From positions 1 through 64,000 of the forward strand of contig SVOW01000004.1 of assembly GCA_015066175.1 (NCBI GenBank): DNA of 64,000 bases. Direction: 5' to 3'. The first letter of the stretch is position 1. Every line of letters begins with the position of its first letter. Positions 8,613 to 16,032 of the stretch are shown here, in pieces. The notes beneath the pieces were generated by a model. It was not told the DNA's origin and ran no database searches. It saw nothing but the letters and a program-made list of their open reading frames with translations. The translations under genes were made by a program, and so were the position numbers. The DNA is from Oscillospiraceae bacterium. Lineage in GTDB: Bacteria > Bacillota > Clostridia > Oscillospirales > Acutalibacteraceae.

Positions 8613-9869
8613 TTGATTAAAGATTTTGTAAAACCGGAGGTTCTTTCCCCGGCGGGTGATTGGGAAAGGCTTGTTTCTGCAGTGGATTTCGGTGCAGATG
8701 CAGTGTATATCGGCGGAAGTATGTTTGGAATGAGAACATCACCCACCAATTTTTCAGATGAAGAATTGGCAAAAGCCGTTGATTTTGCCCACTCAAAGGG
8801 CGTTAAAGTTTATCTCACCTGCAACACTGTGCCCAGAAATAACGAAGTTGATTTGCTCCCTGCATTCCTTGAAAATGCTCAGGATGCAGGAGTGGATGCT
8901 CTTATTATTTCTGACATCGGCACATTGACTCTTGCAAAAAAATATGCACCTGAAACTGAAATTCACATTTCTACTCAGGCAGGTATCACAAATTATGCCA
9001 CTGCAAATGCCTTTTATGAAATGGGTGCAAAAAGAGTTGTTTTAGCACGTGAACTTTCAATGGAAGATATTGCCACACTGCGTGCAAAAACTCCGAAAGA
9101 ACTTGATATTGAGTGCTTTGTTCACGGTGCGATGTGCGTGTCTTTTTCAGGCAGATGTCTGCTTTCAAACTACCTTGTGGGCAGAGATTCCAACCGTGGT
9201 GACTGTGCGCAGCCCTGTAGATGGAAATACCACATTATGGAAGAAACACGTCCGGGAGTTTATTTCCCAATTGAACAGGATGATAAAGGCACATATATTA
9301 TGAATGCAAGGGATATGTGTATGATTGAGCATATTCCTGAACTTGTGAATGCAGGTGTTACATCACTTAAAATCGAAGGCAGAGCAAAATCTGCTTACTA
9401 TACAGCGGCAATCACAAACGCATACCGTGTTGCTGTTGATGAATTTATGAAAAATCCCACTGATGACTTTAAGGTTTCCCCCTGGATAAGCGAAGAAATG
9501 CGTAAAGTCAGCTATCGTGAATACTGCACAGGTTTTTATTTCGGTTCACCCATTGAAAACGCCGAGATTTATTACGAAGGCGGTTATCGCAGAGAATGGG
9601 ACGTTGTTGCCGTTTGCGAAAAATGGGAAAATGGAGAGCTTTTTGCAGTGCAGAGAAATAAATTCCTTGACGGTGATGAGCTTGAAATAGTTGAACCGGG
9701 TTGCGAGCCTTTTAAAATTCAGGTGAAAAACCTGAAAAATGAGGCAGGCGAAGCAGTTGAAAGTGCCCCTCACGCAATGATGAAACTTTCTTTCAGCTGT
9801 GAAAGAAAAGTAAAAAGCGGCGCAATTATCCGAAAACAAAAAGAAGAACCAAAAAGAGTGATTATCTGA
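8613..9869 (+). CDS. U32 family peptidase-like tRNA hydroxylation protein (TrhP-like)
   Basis: 418 residues, TTG start 8613 with AAAAGGATG upstream. The U32 core is intact: SPAGDWERL near the N-terminus, HISTQAGITN, the ELS motif, then ECFVHGAMCVSFSGRC and a Cys cluster ending CAQPCRWKY. The C-terminal domain contains the conserved GGYRREWD-type segment. Family knowledge: TrhP/YrrN/YrrO proteins use prephenate and Fe-S clusters for 5-hydroxyuridine formation at tRNA position 34. Placement directly after mltG repeats the B. subtilis yrr order, but yrrM and the second U32 paralogue are absent here. Confidence 0.88.
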   Translation: MIKDFVKPEVLSPAGDWERLVSAVDFGADAVYIGGSMFGMRTSPTNFSDEELAKAVDFAHSKGVKVYLTCNTVPRNNEVDLLPAFLENAQDAGVDALIISDIGTLTLAKKYAPETEIHISTQAGITNYATANAFYEMGAKRVVLARELSMEDIATLRAKTPKELDIECFVHGAMCVSFSGRCLLSNYLVGRDSNRGDCAQPCRWKYHIMEETRPGVYFPIEQDDKGTYIMNARDMCMIEHIPELVNAGVTSLKIEGRAKSAYYTAAITNAYRVAVDEFMKNPTDDFKVSPWISEEMRKVSYREYCTGFYFGSPIENAEIYYEGGYRREWDVVAVCEKWENGELFAVQRNKFLDGDELEIVEPGCEPFKIQVKNLKNEAGEAVESAPHAMMKLSFSCERKVKSGAIIRKQKEEPKRVII

Positions 9870-10396
9870 TGGAGTATAAATTAAATATAAGCAGTTTAAG
9901 AGAAATGAGCCCCAAACTGAAAGCAGGGGACAGAGTGTTGCTTTCAGGCACAGTTTATACTTCACGTGATGCGGCTCATAAAAGAATTGCAGCATCAATT
10001 GATAAAGGCGAAAATCTGCCGTATGATTTAAAAGATGCCGTTATATATTACGTAGGACCTACTCCTGCCCCCGAAAATCTTCCTATCGGCTCCTGCGGAC
10101 CTACTACTTCTTCAAGAATGGATGTTTTTTCACCACTTCTTCTTGATAACGGTCTTGTGGCGATGATTGGCAAAGGGCCCAGAAATGAAGATGTCTGTCA
10201 GGCGATCGAAAGAAACAATGCAGTTTATTTCTGCGCGGTGGGCGGTGCAGGTGCATTGCTTGCAAAAAGTGTGAAAAAATGCGAGGTAATCGCGTATGAG
10301 GATTTAGGATGTGAATCCGTTAAAAAAATGGAGATTGAAAATCTCCCTGTTATAGTTGCAATTGACTGTAACGGAGGCAATTTGTTTAAGAATTAA
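9869..10396 (+). CDS. class I fumarase-type Fe-S hydro-lyase, beta subunit (orphan)
   Basis: 175 residues. The start ATG overlaps the previous stop by one base (TGATG), so it is translationally coupled. The signature GPTTSSRMD is at 77-85, followed by GLVAMIGKGPRN and a Gly-rich YFCAVGGAGALLA. This is the C-terminal/beta half of class I fumarase or L-tartrate dehydratase. The Fe-S-binding alpha subunit, normally the gene just upstream, is not in this window. Either alpha is elsewhere, or this subunit has another partner or role. Fumarate/malate versus tartrate specificity cannot be read. Confidence 0.88.
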   Translation: MEYKLNISSLREMSPKLKAGDRVLLSGTVYTSRDAAHKRIAASIDKGENLPYDLKDAVIYYVGPTPAPENLPIGSCGPTTSSRMDVFSPLLLDNGLVAMIGKGPRNEDVCQAIERNNAVYFCAVGGAGALLAKSVKKCEVIAYEDLGCESVKKMEIENLPVIVAIDCNGGNLFKN

Positions 10397-10407
10397 GGTG
10401 CGAAAGA

Positions 10408-11685
10408 ATGTCAGAGCAAAAACCCCTTGAAGCGATAATTGTAGGCGGCGGCCACAGAAGCATGATGTATGCAGAGCTTGCTGAAATTGACCCCACAGCG
10501 TTGAAAATTGTCGGCGTTGCCGACCCTGATGAAAATCGCAGAAAAATGATTTCCGAAAGGTTTTCAATTCCTTGTGAGCGTCAGTTTGAAACTGCAGAAA
10601 AATTGGCGGAAGTGCCACGCTTTGCCGATTGCGTAATCAACGGCACAATGGACCATGTTCATGTTGAAACTTCAATTCCTCTTTTGAAAGCGGGATACGA
10701 CATTCTCCTTGAAAAACCTTTTGCCGTCAACGAAAAAGAGGCAAGGGAATTGGTTAAAGTTGCAAAAGAATACGGAAGAAAAGTTATGGTTTGCTTTGTG
10801 CTTCGTTATGCACCTTTCTACCGTAAAATAAAAGAAAGAATTATCGCGGGTGAAATAGGCGATGTTTTAAATATCCAGACTTCTGAATATGTCAGTTACC
10901 ACCATATGTCAACAAGCCATGTGAGAGGTAAATGGAATAATTCAGACAGATGTCATACATCGATGCTCCTTGCAAAATGTTGCCACGACCTTGATATTAT
11001 GGTGTGGATGATGGGCGAGGACAAGCCTGTTTCTGTTTCAAGCTTCGGCAGTAACATTCAGTTCAGACCTGAAAACGCTCCCGGAAATTCAGGAAACCGT
11101 TGCCTTGTGGATTGTCCGTTGGTTGACACGTGCCTTTATTCTGCAAAAAGAATTTATATCGACCATCCTGACAGATGGGCGTTTTATGTGTGGGATAAGC
11201 TTGAGCATATCCCTAATCCCACAATAGAAGATAAAATTGAACTTCTCAAAACTTCTCCCTACGGCGTTTGTGCTTACAAGAGCGATAACAATGTTGTAGA
11301 CCATCAGAGTGTGCTTGTAAACTTCAAAAGCGGTGCAACAGGCACTCACAATATGGTGGGTGGCTCTGCAAGAGGCTTGCGTACTATACATATCACAGGC
11401 ACAAAGGGCGAAATCTTCGGCAACTGCGAAGACGGAAGTTTTACCGTTTCAAAAATAAATCCTGCACCCGGCTGTGAATACGATAACGAAGTTGTCCACA
11501 CTTTCGTTGACGGCGATGCACACGGCGGTGGAGATTTAAAACTTATAAAAGATTTTGTTGATTATGTAAGGGACGACAAAATGTCAGTTTCCTGCACGTC
11601 AATCGAAACATCACTTTTGGGACATCTCGTTGTTTTCCTTGCTGACGAATCAAGGGAAAATGGCGGAAAAGTTATAACTTTGTAA
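10408..11685 (+). CDS. Gfo/Idh/MocA family oxidoreductase
   Basis: 425 residues. It has an N-terminal NAD(P)-binding Rossmann fold (VGGGHRS near 12-18, GVADPDENR) and the family's catalytic EKP at 102-104, followed by the alpha/beta domain. A central Cys-containing insertion (RCLVDCPLVDTCLYSA, about 231-246) resembles that in larger clostridial homologues. The family reversibly oxidises sugars, inositols and related alcohols. The substrate is unknown. It is 11 bases after the fumarase beta gene and ends the long plus-strand run. Confidence 0.9.
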   Translation: MSEQKPLEAIIVGGGHRSMMYAELAEIDPTALKIVGVADPDENRRKMISERFSIPCERQFETAEKLAEVPRFADCVINGTMDHVHVETSIPLLKAGYDILLEKPFAVNEKEARELVKVAKEYGRKVMVCFVLRYAPFYRKIKERIIAGEIGDVLNIQTSEYVSYHHMSTSHVRGKWNNSDRCHTSMLLAKCCHDLDIMVWMMGEDKPVSVSSFGSNIQFRPENAPGNSGNRCLVDCPLVDTCLYSAKRIYIDHPDRWAFYVWDKLEHIPNPTIEDKIELLKTSPYGVCAYKSDNNVVDHQSVLVNFKSGATGTHNMVGGSARGLRTIHITGTKGEIFGNCEDGSFTVSKINPAPGCEYDNEVVHTFVDGDAHGGGDLKLIKDFVDYVRDDKMSVSCTSIETSLLGHLVVFLADESRENGGKVITL

Positions 11686-11737
11686 ACAACATTTAATCGT
11701 TGTTTATAAAAGTCCAGAAATTTAAGGAGGCATTTCT

Positions 11738-13171
11738 ATGAAAAAATTAATGAAAGCTTCAGTTTCAATTCTTCTTGTGCTTACAATGGTGTTTGCTCTT
11801 GCTGCACCGTCGCTTGCTACAGCTGATAAGTGTAACTGCGGCGAAGACCCAATTATCTATGTTGCTGCTCTCGGTAGTGCCACACTCTACAAAGACGCAG
11901 ACACAGAAAATGAAAAAGTTGTTTTCCGTCCTGAAACAGGCGACTATGTGAAACTTATAGGTTCACTTATTTTTCCCATAGTAAGACTTGTTATTGACGG
12001 CAACTACGATGCATTCGGCGACAGCCTTGTTGATGGCGTACTTGGCGTTTTCGGTTCTCTTGCTAACGCAGAAAACGGTGATTCAACACCTGACATCACA
12101 ACAAAGGAAGAACCCCCCACAGACCCCACTCACAGCCTTGAACACAGCTACTATTTTGGCTACGATTTCCGTGCTGACCCTCTTGTAGTTGCTGATGATC
12201 TCAACGAATATGTTGAACACGTCAAAGAGCTTACAGGTCACGATCAGGTGCGTTTCAGAGCATCTTCAATGGGCGGCGTTATGGCAATGGCATATTTCTA
12301 TAAATATGGCAGCGAAGATGTTAAATCAGTAATTTTCCAGAACTGCCCCATCAAAGGTACAGCAGTTGCAGGTGCACTTTTCTGCGGCGAAGTTGAAATC
12401 AACCCCGTTGCACTTTACAGATATGCTTCAACTGCAATCACAACAATGGTACCCGGTGCAGGCGGCGATATTCTTCAGGTGCTTGTAAAAACTCTTAACT
12501 TTGTAGGACTTTTCAAAGGACTTACAGATTTTGCAGGCGGCCTTGTTGACAAACTTGTTGATAAAGTTTTCGCAGATGCACTTATCCCTGTTTTCAAATC
12601 AAACTGCGGTATCTGGGCATTTGTTCCCGATGAATATTACGAAAATGCAAAGAAATTTATGTTGGGCGATAAACCCAATGCAGAACTCGTTGCAAGAATT
12701 GACGAATATCACTACAACGTTCAGCAGAAAGCAGACGTTATCCTCAACGGACTTATTGCAAAAGGTGTTCCTGTTATGATTGTTTCTGCAACAAACGTGC
12801 AGAGAACTCCTCTTGTTACTGCATGGAAAAACGATTCAGACGGCACAGTTGACACAAAATATTCATCAGTAGGTGCAACAGTTGCAGACCACGCAGAAAC
12901 ATTTGCTGACGGTTACAAACAGGCAAACACTGCTTGCGGTCACAACCACATTTCACCTGACAACAGAATTGACGCTTCAACTTGTGCACTTCCCGAACAG
13001 ACATGGTTTGTTAAAGATATGATGCACTGCACAACTCACGACGGTCACGGTGCACTTTACAGATGGTTCTGGGAAAATGACGATTCAATTCTCACAATCT
13101 ATTCAAATCCTGCATATCCTCAGTATCTTCAGAATGATATTGAAAATCAGAAACTTGTTCCCCAAGCATAA
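11738..13171 (+). CDS. secreted alpha/beta-hydrolase (lipase/esterase-like)
   Basis: 477 residues with a clear signal peptide (about 1-29, cleavage after SLATA). The middle holds an alpha/beta-hydrolase nucleophile elbow, ASSMGG, with Ser177 in an A-x-S-x-G context. Before it lies a YFGYDFRADP strand and a helix with LNEYVEHVKELTG, as in PGAP1/lecithin-acyltransferase-like lipases. A likely catalytic His is in the C-terminal DGHGALY or DMMHC region. RBS AAGGAGG (11724-11730). There is no sorting signal or TM helix, so it is probably released. Substrate (lipid or ester) unknown. Confidence 0.75.
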   Translation: MKKLMKASVSILLVLTMVFALAAPSLATADKCNCGEDPIIYVAALGSATLYKDADTENEKVVFRPETGDYVKLIGSLIFPIVRLVIDGNYDAFGDSLVDGVLGVFGSLANAENGDSTPDITTKEEPPTDPTHSLEHSYYFGYDFRADPLVVADDLNEYVEHVKELTGHDQVRFRASSMGGVMAMAYFYKYGSEDVKSVIFQNCPIKGTAVAGALFCGEVEINPVALYRYASTAITTMVPGAGGDILQVLVKTLNFVGLFKGLTDFAGGLVDKLVDKVFADALIPVFKSNCGIWAFVPDEYYENAKKFMLGDKPNAELVARIDEYHYNVQQKADVILNGLIAKGVPVMIVSATNVQRTPLVTAWKNDSDGTVDTKYSSVGATVADHAETFADGYKQANTACGHNHISPDNRIDASTCALPEQTWFVKDMMHCTTHDGHGALYRWFWENDDSILTIYSNPAYPQYLQNDIENQKLVPQA

Positions 13172-13191
13172 GTGAAAACAGTTTAACAGAC

Positions 13192-13222
13192 AAAAGCCAC
13201 TGATTTTTATCGGTGGCTTTTT
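13192..13222 (+). terminator. Rho-independent terminator
   Basis: Stem AAAGCCACTGA / TCGGTGGCTTT around a short T-rich loop, with trailing Ts, directly after the secreted hydrolase gene. Confidence 0.85.
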
Positions 13223-13286
13223 ATGTTGCATAAAATCTTCTGATATAGTATAATGAAACAAATATAACTAAAAGGGATTTTATTCT

Positions 13287-14705
13287 ATGCAGAAAAATGT
13301 ATTTAGCTGGGTAACTCTTGATAACGGGGGACGTGTTTTCCCCGGGCAGAACACAAGGCGATGGTCAAACGTTTTCCGCTTAGGTGTTCAACTTAAAGAA
13401 AAAATTGACCCGCAGATTCTCAGAGATGCTCTTGAAAAAACCTTTGAGAGATTTCCGTTTTTCAGGGTACGTATGCGTAAAGGTTTTTTCTGGAATTATT
13501 TGGAATATAACGAGAAAGAATGCCCTATAAAACCCGATATCTGCAATTTCTGCTACAGAATTAATTTCAAAGAAAATAACGGTTTCCTTTTCAGAATATT
13601 TTATCACGAAAACCGTATAAATATCGATTTTTATCACGCCTTATGTGATGGCTACGGTGCGATGGTTTTTCTTTCAACGCTTACGGGGGAATATCTCAGG
13701 CTGAAAGGTTATAAAATTTCCCATAATCAGCTTGTGCTTAATGTGGAAGATAGTTTTAATGCTGAAGAAAAAGAAGATGCTTATAGCAGATATGCTTCAA
13801 CCGACGCAAAAAGCAAACTTTCCGACCCTGTGGCTTATCACAAAAAGGGCACTAGGCTTCCTTTGCACTTTGCAAACTATACTTCTGCCATAATGTCTTT
13901 TAAAGAAGTGCACGCATTGTGCAAAAAATACGGCGTTACGGTAACTGAATTTTTAGGGGCAGTTCTTCTTGATATCCATTGCAGAAAAGCCCTTGCAAGG
14001 GGTAAAAAACACAAAAATGTCAGCGTGCAGATTCCCATCAATCTCCGCAAACATTTTTCCAGCAGAACGATGGGTAATTTTGTGCTTTGTCTGTTGGTGA
14101 AATTCAACATCGGTGCAGGTGAATTTACTTTTGAAGATGTGCTTAAAAGTGTAAGCACACAGTTGAAAGAAAACTGCAACGAAAAGGCAATGAATGCATA
14201 TATCACAAAAACTCATAAACTCGGCAACAAAACTATAAAATTTGTTCCTCTTGTAATTAAAAATTTCTTTGTGAAAGTGTTCTTTAATCTTACTGCGGAA
14301 TATTCCACCTCAGTCCTGCTTTCAAATCTTGGACCTGTGATTCTGCCCGAAGATATGAAACAGCACGTAGAAAAATATTGTCTGCACACAGGTGCCGGCC
14401 TTGTAAACGGTGCACGTTGCGGAGTTGTTTCCTGCAAAGATAATCTTGTGCTGACTTTTTCAAATTGTTACGAAGAAGATGATATTGAAAAAGATTTTCT
14501 GCAGCAACTTGTAAATTTCGGCATCGGCGTCACTGTTGAAACAAACAGAAATGTTGATTTTACAGAAATTGAAGGCATCACAGCGGGGGATAAAAACGCA
14601 TATTCAGATAAAATATATATCCCTGCGAAAATCGACAGAATAATCCGTTTTGCAAGTCATGACATCAGATTCAGAGAGCGTTTCAGACGCGTTTTTCATA
14701 CATAA
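13287..14705 (+). CDS. CoA-dependent acyltransferase-superfamily protein (HxxxDG)
   Basis: 472 residues, no signal peptide. HALCDG (His117 to Gly122) matches the HxxxDG catalytic motif of condensation domains, chloramphenicol acetyltransferases and alcohol acetyltransferases. A downstream block, VQIPINLRKHF...GNFV (about 245-270), matches the N-L-R-x-x-F/ GN substrate-tunnel region, and STSVLLSNLGPV near 340-350 matches the S-x-L-G-P-V block of the PapA/alcohol-acyltransferase group. Probably transfers an acyl chain onto a hydroxyl or amine; substrate unknown. It is monocistronic, between two terminators. Confidence 0.8.
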   Translation: MQKNVFSWVTLDNGGRVFPGQNTRRWSNVFRLGVQLKEKIDPQILRDALEKTFERFPFFRVRMRKGFFWNYLEYNEKECPIKPDICNFCYRINFKENNGFLFRIFYHENRINIDFYHALCDGYGAMVFLSTLTGEYLRLKGYKISHNQLVLNVEDSFNAEEKEDAYSRYASTDAKSKLSDPVAYHKKGTRLPLHFANYTSAIMSFKEVHALCKKYGVTVTEFLGAVLLDIHCRKALARGKKHKNVSVQIPINLRKHFSSRTMGNFVLCLLVKFNIGAGEFTFEDVLKSVSTQLKENCNEKAMNAYITKTHKLGNKTIKFVPLVIKNFFVKVFFNLTAEYSTSVLLSNLGPVILPEDMKQHVEKYCLHTGAGLVNGARCGVVSCKDNLVLTFSNCYEEDDIEKDFLQQLVNFGIGVTVETNRNVDFTEIEGITAGDKNAYSDKIYIPAKIDRIIRFASHDIRFRERFRRVFHT

Positions 14706-14723
14706 AACAGGATAACATAAAAC

Positions 14724-14755
14724 AAAAAGACCTGATGAAAACATCAGGTCTTTTT
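14724..14755 (+). terminator. Rho-independent terminator
   Basis: AAAAAGACCTGATG (14724-14737), 4-base loop, perfect complement (14742-14755) ending in five Ts. Confidence 0.95.
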
Positions 14756-14903
14756 GTGCTATTTTCAGGTTGACGCCTATCGGGCACCCCTGCGATGTGG
14801 ATTATAACACAATGTTAAATTATAATATATATATTTGATTTTACATTGTAGGGGGTCGATGCCTACATCGACCCCTTACGGAATAATATTAAAATATACA
14901 GAT
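14756..14903. repeat. dispersed palindromic repeat fragment
   Basis: No gene here. After CATTGTAGG there is a strong hairpin, GGGGTCGATG / CATCGACCCC (about 14851-14874). An AAATTATAAT stretch lies before it. It belongs to the same repeat family as 14904-15054 and 46048-46385. Confidence 0.6.
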
Positions 14904-15054
14904 GAATTATAATTTATCGTGCAATTAATTTTAGCATTGTAGGGTTTGGTGCTTGCCAACAAACCGCCAATTTACGTTTGCTTTTTGCGGAACGTCGGAA
15001 ACCGCCGTTCCCTACGATATGAAAATTTACCATACAGCTAAATTATAATTTATC
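14904..15054. repeat. repeat module bounded by AATTATAATTTATC; inverted copy at 46267-46384
   Basis: The module lies between two copies of the palindrome AATTATAATTTATC (14905-14918 and about 15041-15054). Bases 14904-15020 match the reverse complement of 46267-46384, with about five mismatches by eye in 117 bases. The inner part begins TGTAGGG and ends CCCTACG, which gives it inverted ends. Non-coding. Confidence 0.85.
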
Positions 15055-15110
15055 AGAGCCTTCTCCTGTGGGAGAAGGGGGACCGCTTGCGGTGGATGAG
15101 GAGAGAAATA
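15055..15110. repeat. GGAGAAGG-type palindromic repeat
   Basis: CCTTCTCC TGTG GGAGAAGG (about 15060-15079) followed by ACCGCTTGCGGT and GGATGAGGAGAG. It shares architecture with the repeats at 19107-19320 and 48053-48100. Non-coding. Confidence 0.7.
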
Positions 15111-15144
15111 AAAAAACAAAAGCACCGTTATTACGGTGCTTTTG
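15111..15144 (-). terminator. terminator of the tRNA-Thr/tRNA-Tyr transcript
   Basis: AAAGCACCGT / ACGGTGCTTT stem around a 4-base loop. On the minus strand it is followed by a T-rich run, two bases beyond the tRNA-Tyr 3' end. Confidence 0.85.
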
Positions 15145-15145
15145 T

Positions 15146-15230
15146 TGGTGGGTGAGGGTGGATTCGAACCACCGAAGTCAGTGACGACAGATTTACAGTC
15201 TGTTCCCTTTGGCCGCTCGGGAACTCACCC
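15146..15230 (-). tRNA. tRNA-Tyr (GTA)
   Basis: 85 bases with encoded CCA. The acceptor stem GGGTGAG/CTCACCC, anticodon loop CTGTAAA (anticodon GTA), a long class II variable arm and the T-loop TTCGAAT are all visible. Co-transcribed behind tRNA-Thr. Confidence 0.95.
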
Positions 15231-15255
15231 ACATATTGAATTTTGGGCATAAAAG

Positions 15256-15331
15256 TGGAGCTGGTGGACGGACTCGAACCCCCGACCTGCTGATTACAAA
15301 TCAGCTGCTCTACCAACTGAGCTACACCAGC
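15256..15331 (-). tRNA. tRNA-Thr (TGT)
   Basis: 76 bases with encoded CCA. Acceptor GCTGGTG/CACCAGC, D-loop AGCTCAGTTGGTAGAGC, anticodon loop TTTGTAA (anticodon TGT), T-loop TTCGAGT. Located 25 bases upstream of tRNA-Tyr on the same strand. Confidence 0.96.
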
Positions 15332-15417
15332 AACTTCAACGCTCGATTAATATACCATACTTTTGCGAGAATGTCAACACTTTTTTCAATTTTTTTTTAA
15401 TTTTTTTCAAAAATTTT

Positions 15418-15948
15418 TTATTCGGCAAAATATGCGATTTCATCAAAGCTTTTTCTCACTTTGTTGCGGAGATAGTCACGCTCAGCATAACCTACTGCGA
15501 TAACCAATTTGATTTTTTTGTTTTTCGGCATTGAAAGAGTGTCTTTCAATTTTTTGTCATCAAACATTCCCAGAATGCAGGTTGAAAGCCCCTGAGCTGT
15601 GGCTTCGTAGCAGATATGTGTCACAGCAATGCCGATGTCGATATCCTGAAAAGCAGTTTCCTGCAAAACAGAGCCAACCTTTGCAGTGAAGTTTGCCTTT
15701 TCCTGACAGACTACAATGAATGCTCCTGCTTTGTCTGTGAATTTGTTCATGCCGATTTTCTGCGTTGCTTTTGCAACATCAGGCAATAATTCTTTTTTAT
15801 CAACTATAACAAAACTCCAGGGCTGAGAATTGCAGGCTGACGGTGCAAGCCTTGCTGCTTCAATGCAGTTTATGAGTTTTTCGCGTTCAACTTCTTTTTC
15901 AAGGAAATGGCGGCAGCTTTCTCTTTTATTAACTAAATCAAGAAACAT
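15418..15948 (-). CDS. nitroreductase family protein
   Basis: 176 residues. FMN-dependent oxidoreductase fold: R-E-S-C-R-H-F near the N-terminus (the FMN-phosphate contact region), then AARLAPSACNSQPWSFVIV (about 36-54), the family's second motif. The start at 15948 has GAGGTGAT 9 bases upstream; an upstream in-frame ATG at 16008 lacks an RBS and adds non-conserved residues. It probably reduces nitroaromatics, quinones or flavin with NAD(P)H; the physiological substrate is unknown. Stands alone, divergent from the PBP gene. Confidence 0.88.
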   Translation of the reverse strand: MFLDLVNKRESCRHFLEKEVEREKLINCIEAARLAPSACNSQPWSFVIVDKKELLPDVAKATQKIGMNKFTDKAGAFIVVCQEKANFTAKVGSVLQETAFQDIDIGIAVTHICYEATAQGLSTCILGMFDDKKLKDTLSMPKNKKIKLVIAVGYAERDYLRNKVRKSFDEIAYFAE

Positions 15949-16032
15949 TAATATCACCTCGTTTATAATTATAATATGCAGAAGTTTATATGTCAAATTC
16001 TTTGTCAATACTAATTAAAAAACGGAGAATTT

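Noticed and set aside
9546-9998. 150-codon minus-strand frame opposite the U32 gene
   Set aside because: Overlaps two well-supported genes, no family features.
11684-11705. Terminator AAACAAC/GTTGTTT before the secreted hydrolase gene
   Set aside because: Stem is only 7 AT-rich pairs and lacks a T tract.
14756-15110. CRISPR array in the hairpin-rich gap
   Set aside because: The repeats are few, palindromic and irregularly spaced, with no constant repeat-spacer pattern; no cas genes anywhere in the window.
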